A DNA stretch of 64,000 bases from Mycobacterium kyogaense (GTDB lineage: Bacteria > Actinomycetota > Actinomycetes > Mycobacteriales > Mycobacteriaceae): assembly GCF_003254575.1 (NCBI RefSeq), contig NZ_QJUA01000007.1:62001-126000 (forward strand). Direction: 5' to 3'. The position numbers and the translations under genes were made by a program. Positions 1-7,296 of the stretch are shown piece after piece. The notes below the pieces were generated by a model. It ran no database searches and had not been told where the DNA came from. It saw only the letters and a list, made by a program, of their open reading frames with translations. Within the stretch, counting starts at the first letter, position 1. Each line of letters begins with the position of its first letter.

Positions 1-1162
1 CGGCACCCTGGCTGAAGCACTCGGTGAGCCGCCGAGTGGAGAACGGCCGCCCCTCCTCCTGATCGCGGTCGGGCTCGTTGCGCTGACGAAGCTCGATGGG
101 GTCGATACCGAGCCGGTGCGCCAGATCATCCACACCGGACTCCAGCGCGAAGGCGCCGGTGGTGTCGCCCGGACCGCGCATGTAGGTCGGCGAATTCACG
201 TCCAGCGGCACCACCCGGTACGTCGAGCGCATGTTCGGGGCGGCGTACTGCATCCGCGGCGCACCGACGATGCCGTCCTCGTAACCGATGTCGCGCGAGG
301 TCTCGACCCGCCCCTCGTGGACGATCACCGAGATGCGTCCGGTGCGGTCGGCGCCGATCGCCAGCCGCTGCCGGCTCGTCGGCCGGTACCCGACGGTGGT
401 GTAAAACTGCTTGCGCGTCAGCATCAGCTTGACCGGGCGGCGCACCTGCTTGGCCGCGAACGCCGCCAGCAGCTGGTGCGGCCAGACCCGGCCCGCCGAG
501 CCGAAGGCACCGCCCACGAACGGCGAGATCAGCCGCACCTGCTCGGCCGGCAGCCCGAACGCCTCGGCGTAGGCCTCCTGGGATCGCGCGACCGCCTGGG
601 TCTTGTCCCACACGGTCAGCCCGTCACCGTCCCAGCGGGCGATGGTGGCGGGGATCTCCATCGAGTTGTGGTTGTTGCGCTCGATCGCGTAGGTCAGGTC
701 GGACACCACCGCAGCGGTCCGCAGTGCGGCGTCGGCATCACCGCGGCTGTAGTCCCTTGTGCGGGTGCTCGGTTGCGGAACCGCTTGCGGCGCATCGATG
801 TCGGTCACCGAAGGTCCCGGCGAGTAGTCGACGGTGACCAGCGATGCGGCGTGGGCGGCGGCTTCCAGCGTGGCGGCGACGACGATCGCCACCGGCTGGC
901 CGAACGAGGCCACCTGAGTGGGGTCGTACGGCAGCTTCACCCCGCCGAAGTCGGTCAGGACAGCCACCACGTCGGGTTGGCCCTTCGCCTCGGCGGCGTC
1001 GATGCGGCCGACGCCGCCCCGCGCCACGGTGGCGCCGACCAGTGCGGCGTACAGCACATCCGGAATCGGGTGGTCGGCCGCGTAGGCGGCCTTGCCGGTG
1101 ACCTTGAGGCGTCCGTCGACCCGGGTGATGGGTTGTCCGGCGACGGGCCGCGCTCCACTCAT
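1..1162 (-). CDS. Molybdenum hydroxylase large subunit (xanthine dehydrogenase family), 3' end outside window
   Basis: Molybdopterin-binding subunit of a xanthine dehydrogenase/aldehyde oxidase family enzyme; hydroxylates an aldehyde or N-heterocycle. The frame is open from ATG 1162 to the window edge, so about 387 N-terminal codons are present of the roughly 700-770 usual. Residues near the start (GQPITRVDGRLKVTGKAAYA) are the typical entry of this subunit. Further in are PFVGGAFGSAG, the glycine-rich cofactor loop, and MRGPGDTTGAFALES, which corresponds to the MRAPG element. The start codon overlaps the stop of the FAD-subunit gene by 4 bp (ATGA). Gene order (2Fe-2S, FAD, Mo) and the four-cysteine FAD subunit match PaoABC/YagTSR rather than classical xanthine dehydrogenase. 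The substrate cannot be read from the sequence. Confidence 0.92.
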   Translation of the reverse strand, partial: MSGARPVAGQPITRVDGRLKVTGKAAYAADHPIPDVLYAALVGATVARGGVGRIDAAEAKGQPDVVAVLTDFGGVKLPYDPTQVASFGQPVAIVVAATLEAAAHAASLVTVDYSPGPSVTDIDAPQAVPQPSTRTRDYSRGDADAALRTAAVVSDLTYAIERNNHNSMEIPATIARWDGDGLTVWDKTQAVARSQEAYAEAFGLPAEQVRLISPFVGGAFGSAGRVWPHQLLAAFAAKQVRRPVKLMLTRKQFYTTVGYRPTSRQRLAIGADRTGRISVIVHEGRVETSRDIGYEDGIVGAPRMQYAAPNMRSTYRVVPLDVNSPTYMRGPGDTTGAFALESGVDDLAHRLGIDPIELRQRNEPDRDQEEGRPFSTRRLTECFSQGA

Positions 1163-2136
1163 GGCATATCAGCCACGGTCGCGAGCTGACGTTCGACGGT
1201 CCGCTTGGTCAGTTCGACCTTGAACCCGTTCTCCGACAGCGGCTTTGCCCCGTCGGCGGCCAGAGCGCCGGCCTCCGACCACAGCCGGGCGCTGGGACGC
1301 TGTCCCGCCAGCGCCGCTTCGACCGACGGCAGGCGCCACGGCACCGTGCCGACGCCGCCGACGGCGACGCGGGCACTGCGGATCACCCCGCCGGAGAGGT
1401 CCATCGCCACCGCAGCGGATGTCAGTGCGAACTCGTAGGACTCCCGATCGCGCACCTTCAGGTAACCCGACCGTGCGGCCGCTGCCGTGACCGGCACCTC
1501 GAGCGCGACGATGAGGGCACCGGGCGGCAGGTTGTGTTCCTGGTCCGGCCGGCTGCCCGGTTGGCGAAAGAAGTCGGCCAGCCGGATCGTCTGATCGCCG
1601 TCTCGGTTTCGAACGACCACAGCGGCGTCGAGAGCCACCAGGGCAACGGCCAGGTCGGACGGGTGGGTGGCGACGCACGCGTCGCTGGTGCCGAGGATGG
1701 CGTGGTGGCGGTTGCGGCCGCCGATGGCCGCGCACCCGGCGCCGGGGGTGCGCCGGTTGCATGCCGCGGTCACGTCGCGGAAGTACAGGCACCTCGGCCG
1801 CTGCATCAGATTGCCGCCGATCGACGCCATGTTGCGTAGTTGCGCCGACGCGCTGAGTTCCAAGGCCTGGGTGATGACGGGGAACCGCTGCCGCACATCG
1901 GCATGCGCGGCGAGCTCCGACATCCGCACGAGCGCACCGACACGCAGCCGTGACCCGTCCAGTGAGATGTCGCGGTAGGGCAGGGCGTTGATGTCGACGA
2001 CGGCGTCCGGTCGCTCGACGGTCTCACGCATCAGGTCGATCAGCGTGGTGCCACCGGCGACGTAGCGGGCGCCGGTGGCACCCGCGTCGAGCGCCCCGGC
2101 TTCGTCGGCGGCCTTGGAGAAGGCGAACGGAAACAC
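1159..2136 (-). CDS. Molybdenum hydroxylase FAD-binding subunit (PaoB/YagS-like)
   Basis: FAD subunit, 325 aa, passing electrons from the molybdenum site. The FAD_binding_5 motif VAGGTTLIDLM lies at about residues 26-36 and RNMASIGGNLMQR at 101-113. Cysteines 116, 126, 135 and 154 fall in the segment that in E. coli PaoB carries an additional [4Fe-4S] cluster, so this subunit probably has one too. I chose GTG at 2136: it leaves a 5-bp gap after the 2Fe-2S gene and gives the family length; the frame stays open upstream, but those residues do not look like protein. It ends in a 4-bp ATGA overlap with the large-subunit gene. Confidence 0.9.
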   Translation of the reverse strand: MFPFAFSKAADEAGALDAGATGARYVAGGTTLIDLMRETVERPDAVVDINALPYRDISLDGSRLRVGALVRMSELAAHADVRQRFPVITQALELSASAQLRNMASIGGNLMQRPRCLYFRDVTAACNRRTPGAGCAAIGGRNRHHAILGTSDACVATHPSDLAVALVALDAAVVVRNRDGDQTIRLADFFRQPGSRPDQEHNLPPGALIVALEVPVTAAAARSGYLKVRDRESYEFALTSAAVAMDLSGGVIRSARVAVGGVGTVPWRLPSVEAALAGQRPSARLWSEAGALAADGAKPLSENGFKVELTKRTVERQLATVADMP

Positions 2137-2141
2137 GGCGG

Positions 2142-2789
2142 CTATGCCTTGTCGGCCGCTTGTGTCACGGCGGCCACGATGTTGGTATAGGCGCCGCAAC
2201 GACAGATGTTGCCGCTCATCCACTCTCGGATCTCGGCGGGTGAGCCGGTGTGACCTTCCCGGATGCAGGCCACCCCCGACACGATCTGTCCGGCGGTGCA
2301 GAATCCGCACTGGAAGGCGTCGCGGTCGATGAAGGCCTGCTGCAGGGGGTGGAGCCGGCCGTCTGTTTCCAGGCCCTCGATGGTGGTGATCTCGGCTCCC
2401 TCGTGCATCACCGCCAGCGTCAGGCAGGAGTTGACCCGCTGCCCGTCGATGAGGATGGTGCACGCGCCGCAGGCACCCTGATCGCAGCCCTTCTTCGTGC
2501 CCGGCAGGCCTGCGCGCTCGCGCAGCATGTCGAGCAGCGACGTGCGGTTGTCGACCGCGATCCGGCGTTCCTCACCGTTGATCGTCAGCGTGACGTCGGT
2601 GGTGCCGGCCGGACCCGCGGCCGGTTCCCCGTCACCCTCGTCGTCACTGCACCCGGCGAGTAGCGAGCCGCCGACGAAGACGCCCCCGACGACAGCGGTG
2701 GTCCCCACGAACGTCCTGCGGTTCATCCACGCCGGGTGATCGTGATCCGGGGTCGATCGCGTCTCTTCGTTCCCTGTGTCTTCGTCCAC
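2142..2789 (-). CDS. Molybdenum hydroxylase 2Fe-2S subunit with Tat-type lipoprotein signal
   Basis: Small iron-sulfur subunit, 215 aa. A twin-arginine motif (NRRTF, residues 23-27) precedes a hydrophobic stretch and a lipobox-like LLAGC ending at Cys47, suggesting Tat export and lipid anchoring, as PaoA is exported with its partners. The plant-type 2Fe-2S cluster cysteines are C102, C107 and C110 (CDQGACGAC) plus C122; the second cluster is C161, C164, C196 and C198. The GTG at 2789 is preceded by TACTGT and 8 nt, a leaderless arrangement; an internal ATG at the MNRRTF segment is an alternative start. First gene of the three-gene operon. Confidence 0.93.
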   Translation of the reverse strand: MDEDTGNEETRSTPDHDHPAWMNRRTFVGTTAVVGGVFVGGSLLAGCSDDEGDGEPAAGPAGTTDVTLTINGEERRIAVDNRTSLLDMLRERAGLPGTKKGCDQGACGACTILIDGQRVNSCLTLAVMHEGAEITTIEGLETDGRLHPLQQAFIDRDAFQCGFCTAGQIVSGVACIREGHTGSPAEIREWMSGNICRCGAYTNIVAAVTQAADKA

Positions 2790-2797
2790 TGCTCACC

Positions 2798-2803
2798 ACA
2801 GTA
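2798..2803 (-). promoter_or_regulatory. -10 box of the molybdenum hydroxylase operon
   Basis: On the minus strand TACTGT fits TANNNT and sits 8 nt before GTG 2789, so transcription may begin at or next to the start codon. No clear -35 box was seen. Confidence 0.5.
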
Positions 2804-2884
2804 AGCGCGTTTCCCGACACGGCCGCTCGACGCATAGGGAACTCATAACTCCGACACATTCGTCGCCGCGGCGGGGATGCGGGG

Positions 2885-3985
2885 TCAGCGCGTCCTGATC
2901 CCCCGGTAGATTCCGCGCGCCACGATCCACGGCATCAGCACCCGCTCGAACGACCAGGCCGGGAAGCGGAACGCCCGCCCGTTGGGCGCGAACACTTCCA
3001 GCCCGTCGGGCTGGATACCGAGCACCGATCCCCACCGCCGCGTCGGCGGCGTGTACTCACCGAGCTCGCCGCCGTCGAAGAACGCCCGAATGTTGCGGGC
3101 CAGCAGGCCATCGGCGCGGTTGCGCGCGGAGCTGCGCAGCGGATCGGTCGCGGCGACGTCGCCGATCGCGAACACCTCCGGGTGCCCGGGCACCTGCAGC
3201 GTTTCGGTGACGCGCACGAAGCCCTGCTCGTCGAGGAGATCGGCGGGCAGCCAACCCGTGTTCGGAACGACCCGGCCGATCGCCCACAGCACGGCGTCGG
3301 CGGTCGCGGCCGGTTGACCGGTGCTCCAGTGCACCGGCTCTGTGGTCAGCTCGGCCGGGATGTCAGCCACGTCGGCACGGTGGCCGGGGTGCAGGGTCAC
3401 TCCCGCATCAGTCAGCCTGCGCTGCACGGTCTTCCAGGTCCGCGGATGGTGTCCGACGAGCGCACGCTCGCCCGGGTAGTACAGGTCCACGCGCTTCCCG
3501 GGCCAGGTCGTCGCGATCTGCGCGGCGCTGCTGACCGCGGCCGCGCCACCACCGACCACCATCACCGACCGCGCCGCCGCCAGCTTCTCGTGCGGTGCGC
3601 GCAGATCCGCGTCGACCTCGTCGGCACCCTGCAGCACAGGTGTGCGCCAGAACCCGTTACGCACCCCGGTCGCGATCACGAGCGCGTCGTAGGGCACCTG
3701 CTGAGCCGTCCCGTCCGCGGCTTGCACACTGACACAGCGTGATTCGAGATCAACCCCGGTGAGCGTGCCGTGCACGGTGGTGACCCGGTCCAGCCCACGG
3801 AACCGGCCATAAGGGATCCAGTTGTGCCGCGCCCATTCGTCCGGCCGGGCCAGGCGCCAGCCCAGCTCCTGCCCGCTGACCAGGCCGGGCTTGCTGCAGA
3901 TCCCGGTGACCTGTGCGTGGCGGGCCAGCTTGATCGCGGTGAGTACTCCGGTGTCTCCGAGGCCCGCGATCACCACCCGCGTCAC
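2885..3985 (-). CDS. NAD(P)/FAD-dependent oxidoreductase
   Basis: Predicted 366-aa two-dinucleotide-domain flavoprotein of the AIF/FSP1/NDH-2-like group. The N-terminal FAD Rossmann motif is VIAGLGDTGVLTAI, the central NAD(P) motif is VMVVGGGAAAVSSAA, and the C-terminal FAD-contact motif is EVFAIGDVAA. GTG at 3985 is the start because it makes a GTGA 4-bp overlap with the upstream DUF1295 gene and puts the GxGxxG motif at the N terminus; the open frame continues upstream but only as antisense to that gene. The partner membrane protein suggests a lipid or quinone substrate; this is inference. Confidence 0.85.
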   Translation of the reverse strand: MTRVVIAGLGDTGVLTAIKLARHAQVTGICSKPGLVSGQELGWRLARPDEWARHNWIPYGRFRGLDRVTTVHGTLTGVDLESRCVSVQAADGTAQQVPYDALVIATGVRNGFWRTPVLQGADEVDADLRAPHEKLAAARSVMVVGGGAAAVSSAAQIATTWPGKRVDLYYPGERALVGHHPRTWKTVQRRLTDAGVTLHPGHRADVADIPAELTTEPVHWSTGQPAATADAVLWAIGRVVPNTGWLPADLLDEQGFVRVTETLQVPGHPEVFAIGDVAATDPLRSSARNRADGLLARNIRAFFDGGELGEYTPPTRRWGSVLGIQPDGLEVFAPNGRAFRFPAWSFERVLMPWIVARGIYRGIRTR

Positions 3986-4872
3986 GCGCGCACCTTTGCC
4001 GGCGGGCGAGGGACGAAGCGCGACACCCGCTCGATGACCGCCTGGTAGTCCGGCCGGCGCGCCAGACTGCGCTCCTCCATCATCGGGATGCTCGCACCCA
4101 GGAACATCGCGAGCATCGCCGCCGCGCCCGCGAACAGCCACCACGCCGTCGGCCAGGCCGCCACGCCGAATAGGGCCACCGCGAACCAGAACCCGAACTC
4201 CCCGAAGTAGTTCGGATGCCGCGACCACGCCCACAGCCCGCGGTCCATCACCTGGCCGGGCCGACGGTCGCGCACGAACCGGTGCATCTGCGTATCGGCG
4301 ACCAATTCAATTGCCACCGCGGCCAACCCGAGCACGAAAGCGACCACGCTGAGCCAGGCCAGGCCGCGCCCCGGAGTCGTCACCGCCACGTAGACGGGCA
4401 CCATCGCGAGGAACACCTGCAGCGTCGGGATCAGATGAATGGCCACCAGATCGACCAGGAACTCCCACCGGCCCGCCTTGTCGCGGAACATCGGGTAGCG
4501 CCAATCCTCGTGGTGCAGCCCGGGAAACGCGTAGACCCAGTTGCCGGTCAGCCGCACCGCCCACACCACGACCAGCACGGCCACCAGCCACGAGCGCAGC
4601 GGGTCGCCATCGCCCTGACTCCACCAGTAGAAGAGCAGCAGCGGGGGGATCACGCTCCAATAGGCGTCGTAGAAGCTGGAATTGCCGTACGCCCGGCTGA
4701 ACGCGAACACCACCAGGGTGGCCAACACGTCGGCGATCAGCGCGTCCAGCCACAGTCGCCCGGTGGCGGGCCCCCACAGCAGCCACGCGGCGGCCACGGC
4801 GACGGCCACCACGTAGGCCAGTGTCACGATCGACAGCGAGCGCGCCTTGCTCATCTGGGTCACCGGCGTCAC
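3982..4872 (-). CDS. DUF1295 / steroid 5-alpha-reductase-like membrane protein
   Basis: Polytopic membrane protein, 296 aa. Six or seven hydrophobic segments are visible, and the C-terminal half has the DUF1295 signature: MDRGLWAWSRHPNYFGEFGFW at about residues 208-228, where SRHPNYFGE is the conserved NADPH-side loop shared with 5-alpha-reductases and isoprenylcysteine methyltransferases. The reaction is unknown; family members reduce or methylate lipids or steroids. GTG 4872 overlaps the stop of the glutaminyl cyclase gene by 4 bp (GTGA); ATG 4854 is an alternative. Confidence 0.87.
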   Translation of the reverse strand: MTPVTQMSKARSLSIVTLAYVVAVAVAAAWLLWGPATGRLWLDALIADVLATLVVFAFSRAYGNSSFYDAYWSVIPPLLLFYWWSQGDGDPLRSWLVAVLVVVWAVRLTGNWVYAFPGLHHEDWRYPMFRDKAGRWEFLVDLVAIHLIPTLQVFLAMVPVYVAVTTPGRGLAWLSVVAFVLGLAAVAIELVADTQMHRFVRDRRPGQVMDRGLWAWSRHPNYFGEFGFWFAVALFGVAAWPTAWWLFAGAAAMLAMFLGASIPMMEERSLARRPDYQAVIERVSRFVPRPPAKVRA

Positions 4873-5660
4873 CTCAACCTGACCCGGAACGTCGTCGGCC
4901 AGTACTTACCGGTCAGCAGGAACTCATCACCGGCCACGTGCGCGATGCCGTTGAGCACCTGCGCGGTGGGCGGGATGCCGCGGGCACGCAGCCCGCTGGC
5001 GTCGACCACGAGATCCACTGCGCCGGTGCCCGGGTCGATCCGCACGATCTGATCGGTGGGCCACACGTTCGCCCACACCCGGTCGCCCACACACTCGAGC
5101 TCGTTGAGCCCGGTGACCGGCCGGCCGTGCTTGGTGACGTCGACCCCGCCCGTCTCGGTCAGATCGTCCGGGCTCTGAAAGGTCAGCCGGTTGGTGCCGT
5201 CGCTGCGGACCAACCGGTCACCGTCGCGGCAGAGTCCCCAGCCTTGCGGGCGCAGTGGAACCTCCCGGATCGGGGTCAGCGTCGCGCGGTCCCATTCGAC
5301 GGCCACGCCGTCGGTGTAGGTGAGCTGCCAGATGCGGTCTCCGACCACCGTGACACCTTCGCCGAAGTAGCGGCCGGGCATGTCGACGGCCTTGCGGACC
5401 GCGCCGGTGTCGGGGTCGAGTTCGCGCAGCTGCGACGTGCCGACCTCACCGGTGCCTTCGTAGAGCACACCGCCGTCGATCTCGAAGCCCTCGGTGAACG
5501 CCATCGGATCGTGCGGCATCTCCCCGAGCACGACGGGCTCGATGACAGGCACCGCCGCGACCCCCGGTGCTGTGTCGGGCTCCGCGTGCGCGCCCGGCAC
5601 CACAGTGGCGACGGCCAGCACCGCCAGCGCGACACCCGCCCACTTCTGCCGTCTGGTCAT
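4869..5660 (-). CDS. Glutaminyl-peptide cyclotransferase, secreted (plant/bacterial propeller type)
   Basis: 263-aa glutaminyl cyclase of the five-bladed propeller family (PF05096), which converts N-terminal Gln to pyroglutamate outside the membrane. A signal peptide with hydrophobic core AGVALAVLAVATVVPG ends near GAHA (about residue 26). Conserved blade motifs are AFTEGF, LYEGTG, YFGEGV, GWGLCRDG, LNELE, NVWPTD, LNGIA and GKYWPTTF. It is the first gene of a three-gene coupled unit with the DUF1295 protein and the FAD oxidoreductase. Its ATG is 30 bp from the divergent dehydrogenase start, with a TAGAAC box 6 nt upstream. Confidence 0.9.
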   Translation of the reverse strand: MTRRQKWAGVALAVLAVATVVPGAHAEPDTAPGVAAVPVIEPVVLGEMPHDPMAFTEGFEIDGGVLYEGTGEVGTSQLRELDPDTGAVRKAVDMPGRYFGEGVTVVGDRIWQLTYTDGVAVEWDRATLTPIREVPLRPQGWGLCRDGDRLVRSDGTNRLTFQSPDDLTETGGVDVTKHGRPVTGLNELECVGDRVWANVWPTDQIVRIDPGTGAVDLVVDASGLRARGIPPTAQVLNGIAHVAGDEFLLTGKYWPTTFRVRLR

Positions 5661-5666
5661 ACCGCT

Positions 5667-5676
5667 GTTCTACCGT
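5667..5676. promoter_or_regulatory. Back-to-back -10 boxes in a 30-bp divergent promoter
   Basis: Plus-strand TACCGT (5671-5676) lies 6 nt before an ATG at 5683; minus-strand TAGAAC (5672-5667) lies 6 nt before ATG 5660. The two boxes share bases 5671-5672, so polymerases serving the two genes would exclude each other. Confidence 0.5.
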
Positions 5677-5682
5677 GCAACG

Positions 5683-5694
5683 ATGGGCCGATGA
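5683..5694 (+). other. Three-codon leaderless upstream ORF (Met-Gly-Arg)
   Basis: An ATG 6 nt after the TACCGT box starts M-G-R-stop; its TGA overlaps the dehydrogenase ATG at 5691 (ATGA). The arrangement would let a leaderless initiation event feed translation of the next gene. It is read from the sequence; translation is not shown. Confidence 0.4.
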
Positions 5695-6851
5695 AAGCGG
5701 TCTCCTGTCTGAACGGTTCCCTCGACGTGATCGAGGCGCCCGATCCCGTCCCCGCCGATGGCCAACTGGTGCTCGAGGTGCTGCGCTGCGGCATCTGCGG
5801 ATCGGATCTGCACGCCAAGGACCACGCCGACGAGCTCCGCGAGGTGATGGTCGAGGGCGGCTACACCGACTTCATGCGCGGCGACACCCCGGTGGTGATG
5901 GGCCATGAGTTCAGCGGCGTGGTCGCCGAACGCGGCCGCAAGGTGGGCAAGGAGTTCGCGACCGGCACGACGGTGGTCTCGTTCCCGCTGCTGCGGGCCC
6001 ACGGCGCGGTGCACCTGACCGGCCTCTCACCGTTGGCGCCGGGCGCCTACGCCGAACGCGTGCTGGCCGAAGCCGCGATGACGTTCGCGGTGCCCAACGG
6101 GCTGGACCCCGAGACGGCGGCGCTGACCGAGCCGATGGCGGTGGCCTACCACGCGGTGCGGCGCAGCGAGATCGCCACCAAGGACGTCGCGATCGTGCTG
6201 GGCTGCGGTCCCGTCGGGCTCGCGGTGATCTGTCACCTCAAGACCCTCGGGGTCCGCACGATCGTCGCCAGCGACTTCTCCCCCGGCCGGCGGGCCTTGG
6301 CGGCCCGCTGCGGCGCCGACGTCGTCGTCGACCCGGCCGTCGATTCGCCCTACGAGGCGGTGCCGGCCAAACAGCGCGGCATGACCGAACTCCCGGCGCT
6401 CTACGAGTTCGGCATGGGCTCGATGGAGAAGCTGCGCAAGGTCCCCGGCTGGTCGCACGTCTACCGGCTGGCCGACCGCCTCGGCGGGACGGCACCCAAG
6501 CGGCCGGTGATCTTCGAATGCGTCGGGGTGCCCGGCATGATCGACGGCGTCATCGGAGCCGCGCCGCTGGCCTCGCGGATCGTCGTGGTCGGCGTGTGCA
6601 TGGGCGACGACAAGATCCGGCCTGCGATGGCGATCGGCAAGGAAGTCGACATCCGGTTCGCGTTCGGTTACACGCCGCTGGAATTCCGCGACACGCTGCA
6701 CATGCTGGCCGACGGCAAGCTCGACGCGTCGGCGCTGGTGACCGGGACCGTGGGCCTCGACGGGGTCGCCGCCGCCTTCGACGCCCTCGGCGACCCCGAG
6801 ACGCACGCCAAGATCCTCATCGACCCGGCGAGCACCGCCGTCACCCCCTAG
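5691..6851 (+). CDS. Zinc-type medium-chain alcohol dehydrogenase
   Basis: 386-aa MDR-family dehydrogenase. The GroES-like domain carries CGICGSD (catalytic-zinc Cys) near residue 37 and GHEFSG with the zinc His; E in LTEPMAVAYH is the third ligand. The Rossmann motif VLGCGPVGLAVI follows at about residue 170. The usual structural-zinc lobe of four closely spaced cysteines is absent: the region VSFPLLRAHGAVHLTG contains none. The central part is longer than usual (a YEFGMGSMEKLRKVPGW-like insertion). The start at 5691 gives the canonical MKAV opening. It is convergent with the cupin gene, sharing CTAG as both stop codons. Substrate unknown. Confidence 0.87.
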   Translation: MKAVSCLNGSLDVIEAPDPVPADGQLVLEVLRCGICGSDLHAKDHADELREVMVEGGYTDFMRGDTPVVMGHEFSGVVAERGRKVGKEFATGTTVVSFPLLRAHGAVHLTGLSPLAPGAYAERVLAEAAMTFAVPNGLDPETAALTEPMAVAYHAVRRSEIATKDVAIVLGCGPVGLAVICHLKTLGVRTIVASDFSPGRRALAARCGADVVVDPAVDSPYEAVPAKQRGMTELPALYEFGMGSMEKLRKVPGWSHVYRLADRLGGTAPKRPVIFECVGVPGMIDGVIGAAPLASRIVVVGVCMGDDKIRPAMAIGKEVDIRFAFGYTPLEFRDTLHMLADGKLDASALVTGTVGLDGVAAAFDALGDPETHAKILIDPASTAVTP

Positions 6852-7282
6852 AGGGGCAGCGCCGGATTCGCCGAGTCGAGGTGCTCGACGGTGGTGAACA
6901 CCAGCTCGGTCTCGCCGACGTTCTCGATGTCGTGCAACAGGAATTCGCCTGCGGCGAAATGGAAGTGACGCGTCTCGCCCGCTCCGTAGGACACCTCGCG
7001 GGTGGTGCCGTCGGCGGTGTGCTGCCGGCTGCGGCCGGGGTTGACCGCCGTCCAGAAGTAGTCCAGGACGTGGCGATGGGCGTGCCACCGCTGCCCCGGC
7101 GCGAGGCGGATCTCCCAGACGCGGACGCGGTCGTTCTCGCTGAGCAACCGCGACCCGACATGCCCGTCGTGTGCGTGCTCGGCGAACTCGGCGCGCAGGT
7201 CGTCGCTCCAGCCCTCGAAGTCGGTGCCCACCAGTGTCCCCGCCAGTGGGGCGTCGGTGAGGAAGTCGCGGGTACTGGTCAT
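6848..7282 (-). CDS. Small cupin-fold protein, last gene of the catabolic operon
   Basis: 144-aa single-domain cupin. WHAHRH near residue 75 supplies the HxH metal ligands of motif 1 and HDIENVG corresponds to motif 2. ATG 7282 has an AAGGAG ribosome site 6 nt upstream. It follows the FAD monooxygenase by 14 bp and ends the seven-gene operon beginning at 12901. Small cupins in such operons can be ring-cleaving dioxygenases, isomerases or metabolite sensors; the sequence does not decide between these. Confidence 0.8.
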   Translation of the reverse strand: MTSTRDFLTDAPLAGTLVGTDFEGWSDDLRAEFAEHAHDGHVGSRLLSENDRVRVWEIRLAPGQRWHAHRHVLDYFWTAVNPGRSRQHTADGTTREVSYGAGETRHFHFAAGEFLLHDIENVGETELVFTTVEHLDSANPALPL

Positions 7283-7296
7283 GGTGTCTCCTTGAG

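Noticed and set aside
4821..6851. Long open frames antisense to, or extending upstream of, real genes (for example 4821-6851, 19055-21502, 36053-38092, 16802-18481).
   Set aside because: In high-GC DNA the other frames often stay open. Their translations are Arg/Pro/Ala/His-rich with no family motifs, while the opposite or downstream frames contain recognised domains.
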